From assembly GCF_000226095.1 (NCBI RefSeq), contig NC_016476.1, forward strand, positions 62,001-126,000: a stretch of DNA of 64,000 nucleotides. The letters are read 5' to 3'. Below, piece by piece: positions 49,301 through 61,424 of this stretch (its first letter is position 1; each line of letters opens with the position of its first letter). A program made the position numbers and the translations under genes. A model generated the notes under the pieces. The model was not told the DNA's origin. It worked only from the letters and a program-made list of their open reading frames with translations, and made no database searches. The stretch comes from Thermothelomyces thermophilus ATCC 42464 (Eukaryota; Ascomycota; Sordariomycetes; Sordariales; Chaetomiaceae).

Positions 49301-49754
49301 TGTAACGAACCTAACTTAGACTTCTTCTAAAAGGGTTTAGACGGAGGTAAATTAAGCAGGATAAGCGTATAGGTCATCTAAGGGATTTGGTAAAGCTAAA
49401 GGGTTTATAATAACACTAGAGTTGTCTCTTATAATAGTTAGTAATGCTTAGTATAAGTATTAGTAATTATAGGTTAGGTTGCTATTACTAGTAAACTCCT
49501 AGAGTTTACTATAACGAGTGACTAGCTAGCTATATATATATAATTATCTGTCCTTCTTTAATAGTTATTACTAGTACCGTTTCTTCTTTTACTCCGTAAT
49601 TCTATGTTATCGATGGTGATATGTTATTATTACTAGTGAAAACCTTAGTCTTAGTAGTGATAATCTTCTGATTAGTCCGTTAAGTGATTGGCTATTGGAA
49701 TGTCCTACGTCCTAGCTGCAGCCTGCTAGGCCGTCCATATGCTTATCTATGACA
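49301..49754 (-). repeat. Copy C 5' LTR
   Basis: 454-bp LTR in minus orientation, adjacent to the gag end and to the primer-binding site at 49288-49298. It is flanked on the right by the TAGCT target duplication. Confidence 0.88.
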
Positions 49755-50757
49755 TAGCTAGAGGATAATGACCACTACTAAACTAGGGCTAAACGCCCTT
49801 ATAGGAGGCCTACCCTAGCCTAATAGGTAGCTAGGAGTGCCTTATTCGATGCCTAATAGACCTATATCTCCTTTCTATAGCCTAGAACCCCTTCCCTTTT
49901 ATAGCTAGCCAAGGGGGTAATAGCTATAAAGCCTACTACTACTACTATACCTTCGTCCTCTGCCCTAGCTACCTTAAATATAAATTAAGATCCTTTAGTA
50001 GAATACCTAAGGTAATAAATAGGCCCTTAAGATCCTATTAGAGGAGGCTAAATATAATCTACTAGCTATCTAGGAACTATAGATTAACTAGTTTATAGGG
50101 TTAATATACTACCCCTAGGCTTTAAAATACTACCTAGTTTATAAGCCTAAAGGTAAGGTAGCTATTCTAGTGGCTAAGCGCTTCCTAGTTAGCTAGTAGG
50201 ACTATTTAGCAGAGGAGAACTAGTATAAGGTAACCTTTCTAGCCCTAGGAAAGAGGGGGTTTAAGCTCTAGTTAGTCTATAATAATAAGGGAGAGCAGGC
50301 CCTCTTATAGGACCTACTAGCCCTACCTTAGCTAACCTATCCCCTAGTTCTTATAGGTAACTTTAACCTCTACTACCTAGTCTAGGACCTATTTAATAGG
50401 CTTAGCCTAGGGGCTAGGGACCTCCTTAGCCTTGTAGACTAGTAGGACCTTAACCTATATATACCCTATAGCTAGGTTACTAGAGCCCCTTAGGGGGACT
50501 AGTACGGCCGGGCTTCCATGATAAACCTATTCTAGGCCTTAGCTAGGCTAGAAGCGACCTATAGGGATATTATAGAACGTAGGAAATCTAACTACTACCT
50601 ATAGGCCCTAAATGTCTCCCTTTAGGGGACTAATAGGCCTATACCGGCTAGTAAAGGGTAGGACTAGAAGAGCCTAAATAAGGAGGTCACACAGGCCGAG
50701 GCAGCCTACCTCCTACTCCGGCTTAGTAAATAGGTATTAGCCCGAGCTGTGACGAAC
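49755..50757 (+). mobile_element. LINE-2, continuation with endonuclease region, cut by copy B
   Basis: Continuation of LINE-2 after removal of copy C. It aligns to the complement of about 30430-31420 in LINE-1. It holds the end of ORF1 and the start of ORF2, with the endonuclease motif P-L-V-L-I-G-N-F-N-L near 50335-50370. It is broken again at 50757 (CGAGC) by gypsy copy B; the remainder should lie beyond the right end of the window. Confidence 0.75.
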
Positions 50758-51186
50758 CCAACTCAGACTTCTTCTAAAAGGGTTCAGACGAAGGTAGATT
50801 GAGCGGGACAAGCAGGCAGGTCGTCTAAGGGATTCAGTAAAGCCAAAGGGTTTACAATAACACCAGAGTTATCTCTTATAGTAATCAGCAATACTTGGTA
50901 TAAGTACTATGATTATAGGGGGGGGGGGGGTTACTATCACTAGTAAACTCTTAGAGTCTACCGTAACGAGTGACTATCTATATATATATATAATCCTAGG
51001 ATCACTAGTAGTCGTGGTAATCCTCTATACTAGCTTACCTAGCTCATGTCGTAAGCTAGTAATCCTCTACTAGAATCATTTCTTGCTAAGTATAATCCTG
51101 TCCTAATTAGTCTATCATTCCTTTGGCTTGATTAGCCTGTTTGTGCTAGTGGCTTAGGCAGCATCTATATATATATTTCTATAATA
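50758..51186 (-). repeat. Copy B 3' LTR with a different U3
   Basis: The first 245 bases or so (R-U5 side in minus orientation) match the LTRs of A, C and D up to the TATA-like run. Beyond about 51000 the U3 has no visible match to the other copies. It includes a G-run (50919-50930). Confidence 0.75.
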
Positions 51187-51508
51187 CGATGCCCTCCCTC
51201 CGAGGCTTTTGACCTGAAAGCCCTCTTTAGGTCGTTTTAAATAGCGCTAACATCCTTTTCTATGTATACCTTGTAATTTTTCCCTTTTTCCGTACCACTA
51301 GTAGCTAATAAGATAGTAGATTATATCTCTAAGCGCCGATCTTCGAAATCCTAATAGCGCGCCGCGCTTGCTTCTTTTATTGATTCTTCTGGCGTAGACG
51401 TTATACCGTGTTCGTGGTATTTTAAGCGGAACTTGGCTTGTCGTATAGCATTAGGCTCTTCTTGCTATAGCGAGTACATATATTGGGGTCGTTCTTATAA
51501 TAGTTCTA

Positions 51509-51955
51509 ATGTAGTATCTACTTGTTTATAACCTAGTTTGTTGCCTTAATATTTATAGCTAACCTTTTATAGTAACAAAGATTATATCTAAATAAAAATG
51601 TATAGAATAAGAAGAGGCTAATACTAAAGAGGCCCTTTTCGTTCTTTAGACTTAACTTTAGATAGCTATCGGCTAATTAGCTCGTCTTTATCACTAGAAA
51701 TATTTCTTAAAGGAGCAGGGTTCTAAGCTATTTCGTCGAGGTATATAGTCTTTAGAGGAAATAGAAGTAGAAGAACAGAGGGTATAGAATTCCGAGGTAC
51801 ACGTTATTAGTAATATACAGTCCTAGGGTACTAACGTCCTGTTTGATTAGTCTTCTTTAGGCCTAGATTTATTAGAGGCCGACTTGGCCGTTTTGTCTAA
51901 GCTAGTGCCTACGGTCGATCCGGGTTCTGCCGGTAGAACTGTTCTAGTTTCTTAA
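51509..51955 (+). pseudogene. Copy B divergent antisense coiled-coil ORF, RIP-interrupted
   Basis: On the strand opposite to copy B gag-pol, a single frame of 149 codons can be followed from an ATG at 51509 to TAA at 51953-51955; all internal stops are TAG/TAA at positions where Gln is plausible. The protein differs from that of copies A, C and D but keeps the pattern: L-A-R-L-x(3)-K-x-F-L-K-E-Q-G, then R-R-G-I-x-S-L-E-E-I-E, and ends GSAGRTVLVS. The start is uncertain; the conserved part begins near 51602. Confidence 0.55.
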
Positions 51956-54938
51956 GGTAGTTCAAGTTCTTAACTAGTTTCTATAAGTTATCCTCTAGTC
52001 TAAAATCAAGCTATTTGACTAGATACTATGGTTCTCTATTAATAATATATAAATCTAGAATTTCTTCGACGTCCTATTCTTCTTCCTCGTCTTTTACTTC
52101 GATATATATAGTAACCTTAGCGTTTTTTGGTGCTAGTTCGAGAAGCGAAATATAAAAAACATCTGTCTGTAGTCGTATAGGTAACGGTAACGATAGTCAG
52201 TAGTTAGATGTCGAAATTCGTTCTTTAATAACGAAGGGTCTGACCTTTTTAAAGTCTAGCTTCGTACTTAGTTGTTTGGTTTATAAGTTTTATATAATTA
52301 GGTAGACTTTGTCTCCCCTCTCTAGGTGAGGTCCCTTAAGCCTATATTCGTTATAGTAGTTCTTTATTCTAGTCTTGACAAACTCGAGTTCCTTTTTGAG
52401 CTTCTTATATAGTATATATATTTGTTCTGCTTTGACTACTACTCTTGGCACTATAACCTCTAGTCCTTACCTAAGGTCTGCTTCGTATCCATAGTTCACG
52501 AAGAATAGTATAACTTTAGTTATTTCTATTAGTATTATATTATAAGCGAGTTATACTGTTAGTAATAGTATAACCTAGTCGTCTTATTAGTAGTTAATAT
52601 AAGAGCAGAGGTATTGCTTAATAACTTAGTTTAGTCGCTCTATTTATCTGTTAGTCTATAGGTAATATGCTATTAACAGCTTACTATTAATGCCTAATCG
52701 TTATATTAACGCTTACTAGAACTTTGATACGAACTTAGTATCTCTGTCAGTAATCTACTCTTACGGCTAAGTATACACTAATATAACTTGCCGATAGATT
52801 ACATCTACTAGCTATTTAGCTATCTAGGACTCTTTATAGGGAAAGAAATATACCTATTTAGTCAGGCGATCTACTATAGTAAGAATATTGTTATAGATTA
52901 CTCCTATAGCCGTATCCTTAGATTCTAGCAGCTTTATAATAAAGTCTATTATAACTAAACTCTATAGTTTGTTAGCTATTAGTAATAGCTAAAGTAGCCT
53001 ATACAGCTTATATTGTACCGTTTTGCTTCGATTACAGATATCGCAGTTCCGTACGACTTCCTTAACCCGTACCGTTAACTATAGAAAGTTATAGTGTTTC
53101 TTGACTTATACGATAATCTTCGTAACTCCTTTATATCCTCCGAGTTTTGACTTGTAAAGTTCTCAAATCATTCGTAGCTATTGATCCCTATTATGGATAT
53201 ATACTTTGCCTTGGTACTAGAGTTTCCTATCTCTTTCTTCTACTCCATTAGGTACTAGTAGTCCGGGTGCTACTTAATACTATACCTTGTTAATCCTTTC
53301 TTCTTAAAAGATTACGTAGCATTCTAGGAACAAGTCAAGTAGATCATCTTTTACAGGTATCTATGTTTTGTAATATAGCGTTCTATCTGTTCGTTCCTTA
53401 AATAACGGTAGTGTTATTTCCGTTCGTCCTTCTATATAATCCGTTCGTCGGCTTAAGATGTCTGCTTGTATGTTCTCTTTACCCTTCTTATAGCAGATCT
53501 CGAAGTTAAATTCCGTAAGGAATTCTGCCTATCGTATTTGTCGTCTATTAAGTTCCTTTGTCGTTATAAAGTATCGCAGGTTCTTGTAATCTGTATATAC
53601 TTATATTAGTTTAATCGTATTACTAAGATATAGTTGCTATTCCTTGAAAGCTTTAATAATTATAAGTGGTTCCTTATTATAGATTAGATAATTAAGACGT
53701 AGTCTATCGAGCTTCTTTAAAAAGAAGGCTATAGGATGTAGCTTTCCTTATTCGTCTCGTTATCCTAATTATCCTCCGATAGTGTAGTCTAAAGCGTCCG
53801 TTTCTACCTCGAATGGCTTCTTAAGATCTAATAGTACTAGTACTAGATCTTTAGTAATAGCGTTACAGATCTATATAAATACTTACTTATGCTATTCTTC
53901 CTATTAGAATTTAGCGTTCTTCTTAGTAAGTTCGTATAAAGGTTATATAATCGCTCCGAAATTTCTAATAAATATCTAATAGAAGTTTACAAATCCGATA
54001 AAGCTTCGTATTTCCGTAACTAACGTTAGTCGTAGCTACTCTTTAATAGCTTTAACCTTTAAAGGTTCTATCCGGATTTGTCCTAGGGATATTTTGTATT
54101 CTAAAAACACCGTTTTCCTAATATAGAATTTGCTCTTTTCCTTATTAACTAATAGTTTATATATATATAGCGTGTCTAGCACTACTTTTATATACTTCTA
54201 GTGTTTATCTATTGTCTTAGAGAAGATAAGTATATCATCGAGATAATATACTATAAATTTGTTAAGAAAGGGTTAGATAGCTTGATTAATTAGGGCTTAG
54301 AACGTTGCTAGCGTGTTTGTAAGTCTAAATAGCATGACGAGGTACTTATAATAGCTATAGGGTATCTTAAAGGCCGTTTTCCACTCGTCGCCTTCTTTAA
54401 TCTATATATAGTTATAGGCCGATAGCAAGTTAAGACGCGTAAAATATCAGACTCCTACTAACTAATCTTAGAGCCGTAAGATTAGTAGTAATAGATATCG
54501 GTTTTTCACGGTCTATTCGTTAAGTTACCAATAGTTAATATATAACTATAGCTTTCCGTCTTTCTTAGGCACAAACAGGATTAGGTAGCCTACTAGCAAT
54601 ATTAATAGGCAGATATATCCTCTTTAAAGGTTCTCCTCTAAATATCGCTTAAGTTCTTCGTTCTATATCTAGCTTATATAGTAAATCTTAAAGAACTTTA
54701 GTCATACTCCTTCCTTAAGCTTGATCTCGTAATCCTATAGGCCGTATTCTAGTAATCCTTCTAGATACTTTGGTTCGAACGCTAGGTATCCTTTATATTC
54801 TTTCGGTACTTCCCTAGTCTTATCTTGTCTCTCGGTTTTCTAATAGTATACAAACTTAGTTCTATCTATAGCAATACTAGCGATTTCTCCTGTCTTAACC
54901 TACTGCTCTAATTACAGTGCTCCGCATTCGTCAATAGA

Positions 54939-55386
54939 TGTCACGAATAAGCACATGGGCGGCCTGGCAGGCTGCAGCCAGGACGCGGGACATTCCGACA
55001 GCCAATCACTTGACGGACCAATCAGAAGATTATCACCGCCAAGACTAAGGTCTTCACTGGTGATAATAACATGTCACCGTCGACAACGCAGAATCACAAA
55101 GTGAAAGGAGAAGTGGTACTGGTGATAACTATTAAAGAAGGACAGACAATTATGTATATATAGCTAGCTAGTCACTCGTTATAGTGGACTCTGGGAGTTT
55201 ACCAGTGGTAACAATCACAATCACAGTACTTATACCAAGCATTGCTGATTACTGTAAGAGACAACTCTAAGTGTTGTTGTAAACCCTTTGGCTTCACCGA
55301 ATCCCTTAGACGACCCGCCTGCTTGTCCCGCCTAATCCACCTCCGTCTAGACCCTTTCAAAAGAAGTCTAAGTTGGGTTCGTCACA
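54939..55386 (+). repeat. Copy A 5' LTR
   Basis: 448 bp, TGTCACG...GTCACA. If transcription starts at AGTGGTAACAA (55204), U3 is 54939-55203 and R-U5 is 55204-55386. Differences from the 3' LTR are about sixteen, all transitions. Confidence 0.93.
55151..55163 (+). promoter_or_regulatory. TATA box of the copy A LTR
   Basis: TATGTATATATAG lies about 45 bases upstream of the predicted transcript start at 55204. The same TATATATAG is in the LTRs of C and D, and the point where copy B's U3 diverges is just upstream of it. Confidence 0.55.
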
Positions 55387-55388
55387 CG

Positions 55389-55399
55389 TTGTTACCACT
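55389..55399 (+). promoter_or_regulatory. Primer-binding site of self-priming type
   Basis: TTGTTACCACT, two bases after the LTR end, is the exact complement of AGTGGTAACAA at 55204-55214 within the LTR. In Tf1 the first 11 bases of the transcript prime reverse transcription at a PBS beside the LTR. I see no complement to a common tRNA 3' end (no TGG start) here. Confidence 0.65.
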
Positions 55400-55413
55400 C
55401 CCTTTGTTCTGTC

Positions 55414-57675
55414 ATGGTTCAGAACGGAGGTGACTTCGACCTCGACATCGACATGGCTACCGACGTCACGGCCGAACAGCTGCTCACTCAGCTTGGTCAA
55501 CTCTAGCAGCGGGTTCAGGAGTTGGACCAGAGAGACAAGGCTGCTCAAGCTCGAATCAAGGAACTCGAGAACCGCGAAAAGTACTCGTAGAAGTTGGTCA
55601 ACGAGGCCTACGCCAAAATCGAGGCACTTGAGGGCGCCAAAGCGAAGCGTATCAAGATCGAACCACCTGGCAAATACGGAGGAACCAAGGAGGATCTCGC
55701 AGGATTCCTAACAAACCTCCGATCCTACTTCCGGCTTAATGACGACAAGTTTCCAGATGACAAAGCTAAAGTCCTCTACGTAGCCACGAGACTAGAGGGC
55801 AAGGCACTTAGATAGTTTGAGCCTACATAGAACGACTATCTTACCGAGGAAGATAAAGACGACCGAGACGTGTTCATACAGGCAGTCTTTCGGTCCTACG
55901 ACCGTTTCGAAGAAGAGCTTCGGAAGGTTTTTGGCGACAAAGACAAGAAGATTCATGCGCAAGAAAGACTCGCCAATCTCCGATAGACCAAGTTAGCAGC
56001 CTCCTATGCCGTATAATTCAGACAGGACATGCTTAAGTCTCAGCTTAACGACGAGGCGTTAATATAATTGTTCTATAACGGCTTGAAGGAAAAGGTCAAG
56101 GACAAGCTATACAAGTACGATCGGCCTGAGACTCTGGATGAATATATCGCGTAGGCTATTAGAATCGATGATCGACTTTACGTACGAGAGCAGCAGAAAC
56201 GAGGTCGAATGAACGGAACCACGGTTAAGGCTAACGACAAGAAAAAGCGAGCGTACGTCAGTACTTCGTACGGGACGCACCCCGGAGCTATAGATGTAGA
56301 CGCAGCGCAGAAGCAGGACTAGAAGAAGACGACCAAAGACAAGTCCAATGTCACCTGCTACAACTGCGGAAAGAAAGGGCACTACAAGCGAGAATACCGA
56401 AGCCCGAAGAAAGGATAGAAACCAACCCTAGGAAAGGAAATTACGGCTATCGACGAAACCACCAAGGACGTCATCGAAGTAGCGGCCACGAGCTACAAAG
56501 ACAAGGGCAATGACACAGATAGTCTCGGACACGACGGCAACGGTAAAGACAAACAAGTACCGAACTCCGAACTGGTCACTATAGATCCAGAGACAGGTCT
56601 TGCCGAATGGGACATGGCAGGAGAATATGCACCGCCAGCTTCGATTCTCCCGGCCTTAGGACAGTAGGGTTTCACGGTCACGTAGAGGCGGGATGGATCG
56701 TGGACAACCGATACCTAAGGAATCGAAAGACCTGGACCCGATGCTCTATTCCTCTAGGAACGAATCGAATGGTACCATAACGAAGTTTTCCGACTCAACA
56801 CGGAACTGCGCGAACGGGATGAACGCTTGACTCGACTCGCCCAGCAGAGCGATGAGATAAAGGACGAAATAAGGGAACTCCGACGTATCGTAGAAACCAT
56901 CAAAGGAGAACAGCCCGTGATATATGATAGGCCCGATAGCTACACCGAGCATCTTGACGGCTAGCAACTTAGCAACGACGTACGGAACCCAGAATACCAG
57001 TTTATGCGAGCGAACCGCAGAAAAGACGAACGTACGTAGGAAAGCTACTAGAAGAAATACTCCTACCTTAGCATTAGAGTACCTACGGTCTACATACAAT
57101 GGGAAGGATTCGGGAAAGAATTCCAATACCTTCTAGGCGACGCCACGCGACTGCACCCGCGACACGAGGCACATGCACAAGTGCCCTAGTTCTAGTGTGT
57201 GGCACACGAATGCCGATATCACTTCCGCGACAAATTCGAAAACAATCACTGGCCGACCCGACAGGAAAACAGGGACGGAGACTTGTACCCTGTGGAATGG
57301 GTCTACGATGTAGGAAACAGAGCGGCCGAATTGCTCTAGAAGATCGAAACTCGCAATCTAGAAGGCATCACAGTAGTTCCAAAACGAGTCTGGCCTAGGC
57401 ACTACGGAACCGGACGAGATACATAGGACTCGTGCTGGAGTAACGATTGCCTCTATCACGCGGACGAAAAGAAATTGCGAATTCGGGAGCTTCAGACGAA
57501 GCTATGGCACGCACGACGGAAAGCAGAACGGACCCAATGGTGGGAAGCCGCAAGCACTCAATGGCTCACGGAAATGAGCACGATCGACGAAGCCGCTATT
57601 AGCCGAACAACCGAAGAGGTCAGTACTGACCTGGGAAACGGGTCAGGGCCCTTCGAGGGGCCCAGAAACCATTAA
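55414..57675 (+). pseudogene. Copy A gag, unusually long, RIP-interrupted
   Basis: Frame from ATG 55414 to TAA 57673-57675, 754 codons including stops caused by CAG/CAA or TGG changes (first at L-G-Q-L-stop). The N-terminus is a charged coiled coil (about residues 25-80), followed by a retrotransposon-gag capsid region (near 55660-56200) and a CCHC knuckle at 56356-56397 reading C-Y-N-C-G-K-K-G-H-Y-K-R-E-Y, its last Cys changed to Tyr (TGC to TAC). About 430 further codons follow the knuckle in the same frame, with a second coiled coil (near 56790-56910) and Trp/His/Cys-containing segments of unknown role. The capsid protein should package element RNA. Pol follows in the -1 frame. Confidence 0.75.
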
Positions 57676-60600
57676 CGCCTACACAGCGGCGAGTAGTAGC
57701 GTAGTACAGGAGGAACTGGCGCAAGAGACCACTATATCGAGACCTCCCGGCAGGAACATGGGAAATCGCCGCAATCTTTGGACGACGGCGGCAAGACAAG
57801 CGATTGTGGATAATAGCATAGTGGAAACAGCACGAAATGCTCGCACTAGTGGACAGTGGAGTAGAGATGAACCTGATTTCGCCGACGCTTGTAAATCAGC
57901 TGCGGATACCCTGGAGAATGAAGCGGAAGCATAGCATAGTCAAAGGGCCATTTCCGACGCAATGGGTACGCAGAGAGACCGAACCGATCGACATCACTAT
58001 GGCAGGAAAGACCACAGCAGTCGTATTTAGCATTATAGACATAGGCAATGACAAAGACATGATATTAGGGTTACCATAGCATGAAGATTACGACCCGGAC
58101 ATCAGCTAGAAGAATGGTGGCCACCTGCGACCCCGAACGGAGTCGTATTCGACCAGCGAGATGGGGAGCGCGCAAGGATCGCGAGCGGACGATGCTCAGG
58201 GGAAGGCATATCCTACGGATCCACCGCAAGAGACGGACAGTGGCAGGCAGACCACTACAGACTCTAGAAGAGGCGGCATAACGACATCGATATCGCGACA
58301 GGAAGAACAAGCTGAATCGCCAATAGCTGTTCTCTCCGTTGACGAATGTAGAGCACTGCAATTGGAGTAGTGGGTTGAGACAGGAGAAATCGCCAGCATC
58401 GCTATAGACAGAACCAAGTTCGCATACTACCAGAAAACCGAGAGACGAGACAAGACTAGAGAAGTACCAAAGGAATACGAAGGACACCTAGCATTCGAAC
58501 CAAAGCATCTAGAAGGATTACCAGAATACGGCCTATAGGATCACGAGATCAAGCTTAAGGAAGGAGCATGACTGAAGTTCTTCAAGATTTACCATACAAG
58601 CCAGACGTAGAACGAAGAACTTAAGCGATATTTGGAGGAGAACCTTCGAAGAGGACATATCCGCCCGTCGACATCGCTAGCAGGCTACCCAATCCTGTTT
58701 GTGCCTAAGAAAGACGGAAAGCTACGATTATATGTCGACTATCGGCAACTCAACGAACAGACCGTGAAAAACCGATACCCGTTACCGCTGATCTCACGGC
58801 TCCGAGATCAGTTAGCAGGAGCCCAATATTTCACGCGTCTTGACTTGCCATCGGCCTACAACCACATACGGATCAAAGAAGGCGACAAGTGGAAAACGGC
58901 CTTTAGGACACCCTATGGCCACTACGAGTACCTTGTCATGCCATTTGGACTTACGAACGCGCCGGTAACGTTCCAAGCCCTAATTAATCAAGCTATCCGA
59001 CCCTTTCTCGACAAATTTGCGGTATATTATCTCGACGACATACTTATCTTCTCCAAGACGATGGACAAACACCAGAAGCACGTGAAAGCAGTGCTAGACG
59101 CGCTGCACGCGTATAAGCTATCAGTTAACAAGGAAAAGAGCGAATTCTACGTCAGGAAAACGGTGTTTTTGGGATACGAGATATCCCCGGGACAAATCCA
59201 GATAGAACCTTCAAAGGTTGAAGCTATCAAGAATTGGCCACGACCGACGTCAGTCACGGAAGTACGAAGTTTCATCGGATTTACGAACTTCTACCGGATG
59301 TTCATCAGGAACTTTGGAGCGATCGCACGACCTTTGCACGAACTCACCAAGAAGAATGCTAAATTCCAATGGGAAGAACAACACGAGCAAGCATTCACGC
59401 AGATCCGCAACGCCATTACTAAAGACCTAGTACTGGTACTACCAGACCCTAAAAAGTCATTTGAGGTAGAAACGGACGCTTCAGACTACGCTATCGGAGG
59501 ACAATTGGGACAACGAGACGAACAAGGGAAGCTATATCCTATAGCCTTCTTTTTAAAGAAGCTCGACGGACCACATCTTAATTACCTGATCCACGACAAG
59601 GAACTGCTTGCGATTATCGAAGCTTTTAAGGAATGGCGACCATACCTTAGTGGCACGATTGAACCGGTATAAGTGTATACGGATCACAAGAATTTACGAT
59701 ACTTCACGACGACGAAGGAACTTAACGGACGACAAATACGATGGGCAGAATTCCTCGCAGAATTCAACTTCGAGATCTGCTACAAGAAGGGCAAAGAAAA
59801 CGTACGAGCAGACATCTTAAGCCGACGAACGGATCACACGGAAGGACGAACGGGAACGACACCACCGTTGTTCAAGGAACGAACAGACAGAACGCTATAT
59901 CACGAAACGCAGATACCCGTAGAAGATGATCTACTTGACTCGTTCCTAGAATGCTATACAATCTTTCGAGAGGAAAGGATCAACGAGGCATAGTATCAAG
60001 CAGCACCCGGACCAGTGGTACCTGACGAAGTGGAAGAGAAAGATAGGAAACTCTGGTACCGAGGTAAGGCGTATATCCACGACAAAGATCAACAGCTATA
60101 GATGATTCGAGAACTCTACGAGTCAAAACTCGGAGGACACAAAGGAGTCACGAAGACTGTCGCACAAGTTAAGAAACACTACGACTTTCCACAGTTAACG
60201 GCACGGGTTAAGGAAGTCGTACGGAACTACGACATCTGTAATCGAAGCAAAACGGCACGATACAAGCTATATAGGCTACTTCAGCCACTACTAACAGCTG
60301 ACAAACCATAGAGTTTAGTTACGATAGACTTCATTACGAAGCTGCCAGAATCTAAGGACATGGCCACAGGAGTAATCTACGACAGTATTCTTACTATAGT
60401 AGATTGCCTGACTAAGTGGGTATATTTCTTTCCCTACAAGGAGTCCTGGATAGCAGAACAGTTGGCAGACGTGATCTATCGGCAAGTTGCATCAGTGCAT
60501 GCTTGGCCGCAAGAATGGATCACCGACAGAGACACCAAGTTCGCATCGAAGTTCTGGCAAGCGTTAATGCAACGATTAGGCGTTAATAGCAAACTGTCAA

Positions 60601-61424
60601 CGGCATATCACCTACAGACCGACGGACAAACGGAGCGACTAAACCAAATCGTCAAACAGTATCTCCGTTCTTACGTCAACTACCAGCAAAATGACTAGGT
60701 CATACTGTTGCCAACAGCACAACTCACCTACAACACGACGCCAATAGAAACGACCAAAGTCACACCGTTCTTTGCGAACTACGGATACGAAGCAGACCTT
60801 AGGCAAGGACTAGAGGTCACAGTGCCAAGAGCAGTAGTCAAAGCAGAATAGATGTACGCACTATACGAGAAGCTCAAGAAGGAACTCGAGTTTGTCAAAA
60901 CTAGAATAAAGAACTACTACGATAAACATAGGCTCGAGGGACCTCGCCTAGAGAGGGGAGACAAAGTCTACCTGATCGCACGAAACTTACGAACCAAACG
61001 ACCAAGCACGAAGCTAGACTTCAAGAAGGTCGGACCCTTCGTTATCAAAGAACGAATTTCGACATCTAACTACCGACTATCGTTACCGTTATCTATACGA
61101 CTACGGACGGATGTTTTTCATATTTCACTTCTCAAACCAGCACCAAAAAACGCCAAGGTTGCTACGCACATCGAAGCAGAAGACAAAGAGGAAGAATAGG
61201 ACGTCGAAGAAATTCTAGATTCATATATTATTAACAGGGAACTATAGTACCTGGTCAAATGGCTTGATTTTAGACCAGAGGACAACTCATAGGAACCAGT
61301 CAAGAATTTAAACTGCCCTAAGAAACTAGAACAGTTCTACCAGCAGAATCCGGATCGACTAAAGGAAAACCCGGGACAGAACCAAAGACGGCGCCCCAGT
61401 CGATAGTATCGATGGCATCATTAA
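57640..61424 (+). pseudogene. Copy A pol: protease, RT, RNase H, integrase, chromodomain; RIP-interrupted
   Basis: Frame -1 relative to gag. Protease: L-V-D-S-G near 57846. RT: VPKKDGKLRLYVDYRQLN and YLDDILIFSK (catalytic YLDD near 59025-59036). RNase H: ETDASDYAIGGQLGQ. Integrase: zinc region GGHKG to DICNRSK (first Cys of the C-x-x-C now Tyr), catalytic D-D-E in TIDFITKLP, WITDRDTKF and TDGQTERLNQ. GPY/F module: VGPFVIKERISTSNYRLSLP. Chromodomain: YLVKWLDF and the E-P-V-K-N-L block near 61240-61320, which in chromoviruses guides integration to heterochromatin. Stops are all TAG or TAA at Gln or Trp positions. The end is 61404 (TAG, likely a RIP stop) or 61422 (TAA). Confidence 0.85.

Larger units (their letters stand above)
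34548..49754 (-). mobile_element. Chromovirus copy C (Ty3/gypsy), minus strand, with copy D nested inside
   Basis: Bounded by two 454-bp LTRs (34548-35001 and 49301-49754) in minus orientation and by a perfect 5-bp target-site duplication TAGCT (34543-34547 and 49755-49759). After removing nested copy D with one copy of its target duplication, the element is about 7.6 kb. Body parts: antisense-ORF region at the left end, then pol (RT catalytic box decayed to YLDN near 38050-38075, minus), protease region, and gag at the right (47153-49287). RIP is heavy: no coding frame of the family survives beyond fragments. It was inserted into LINE-2. Confidence 0.85.
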
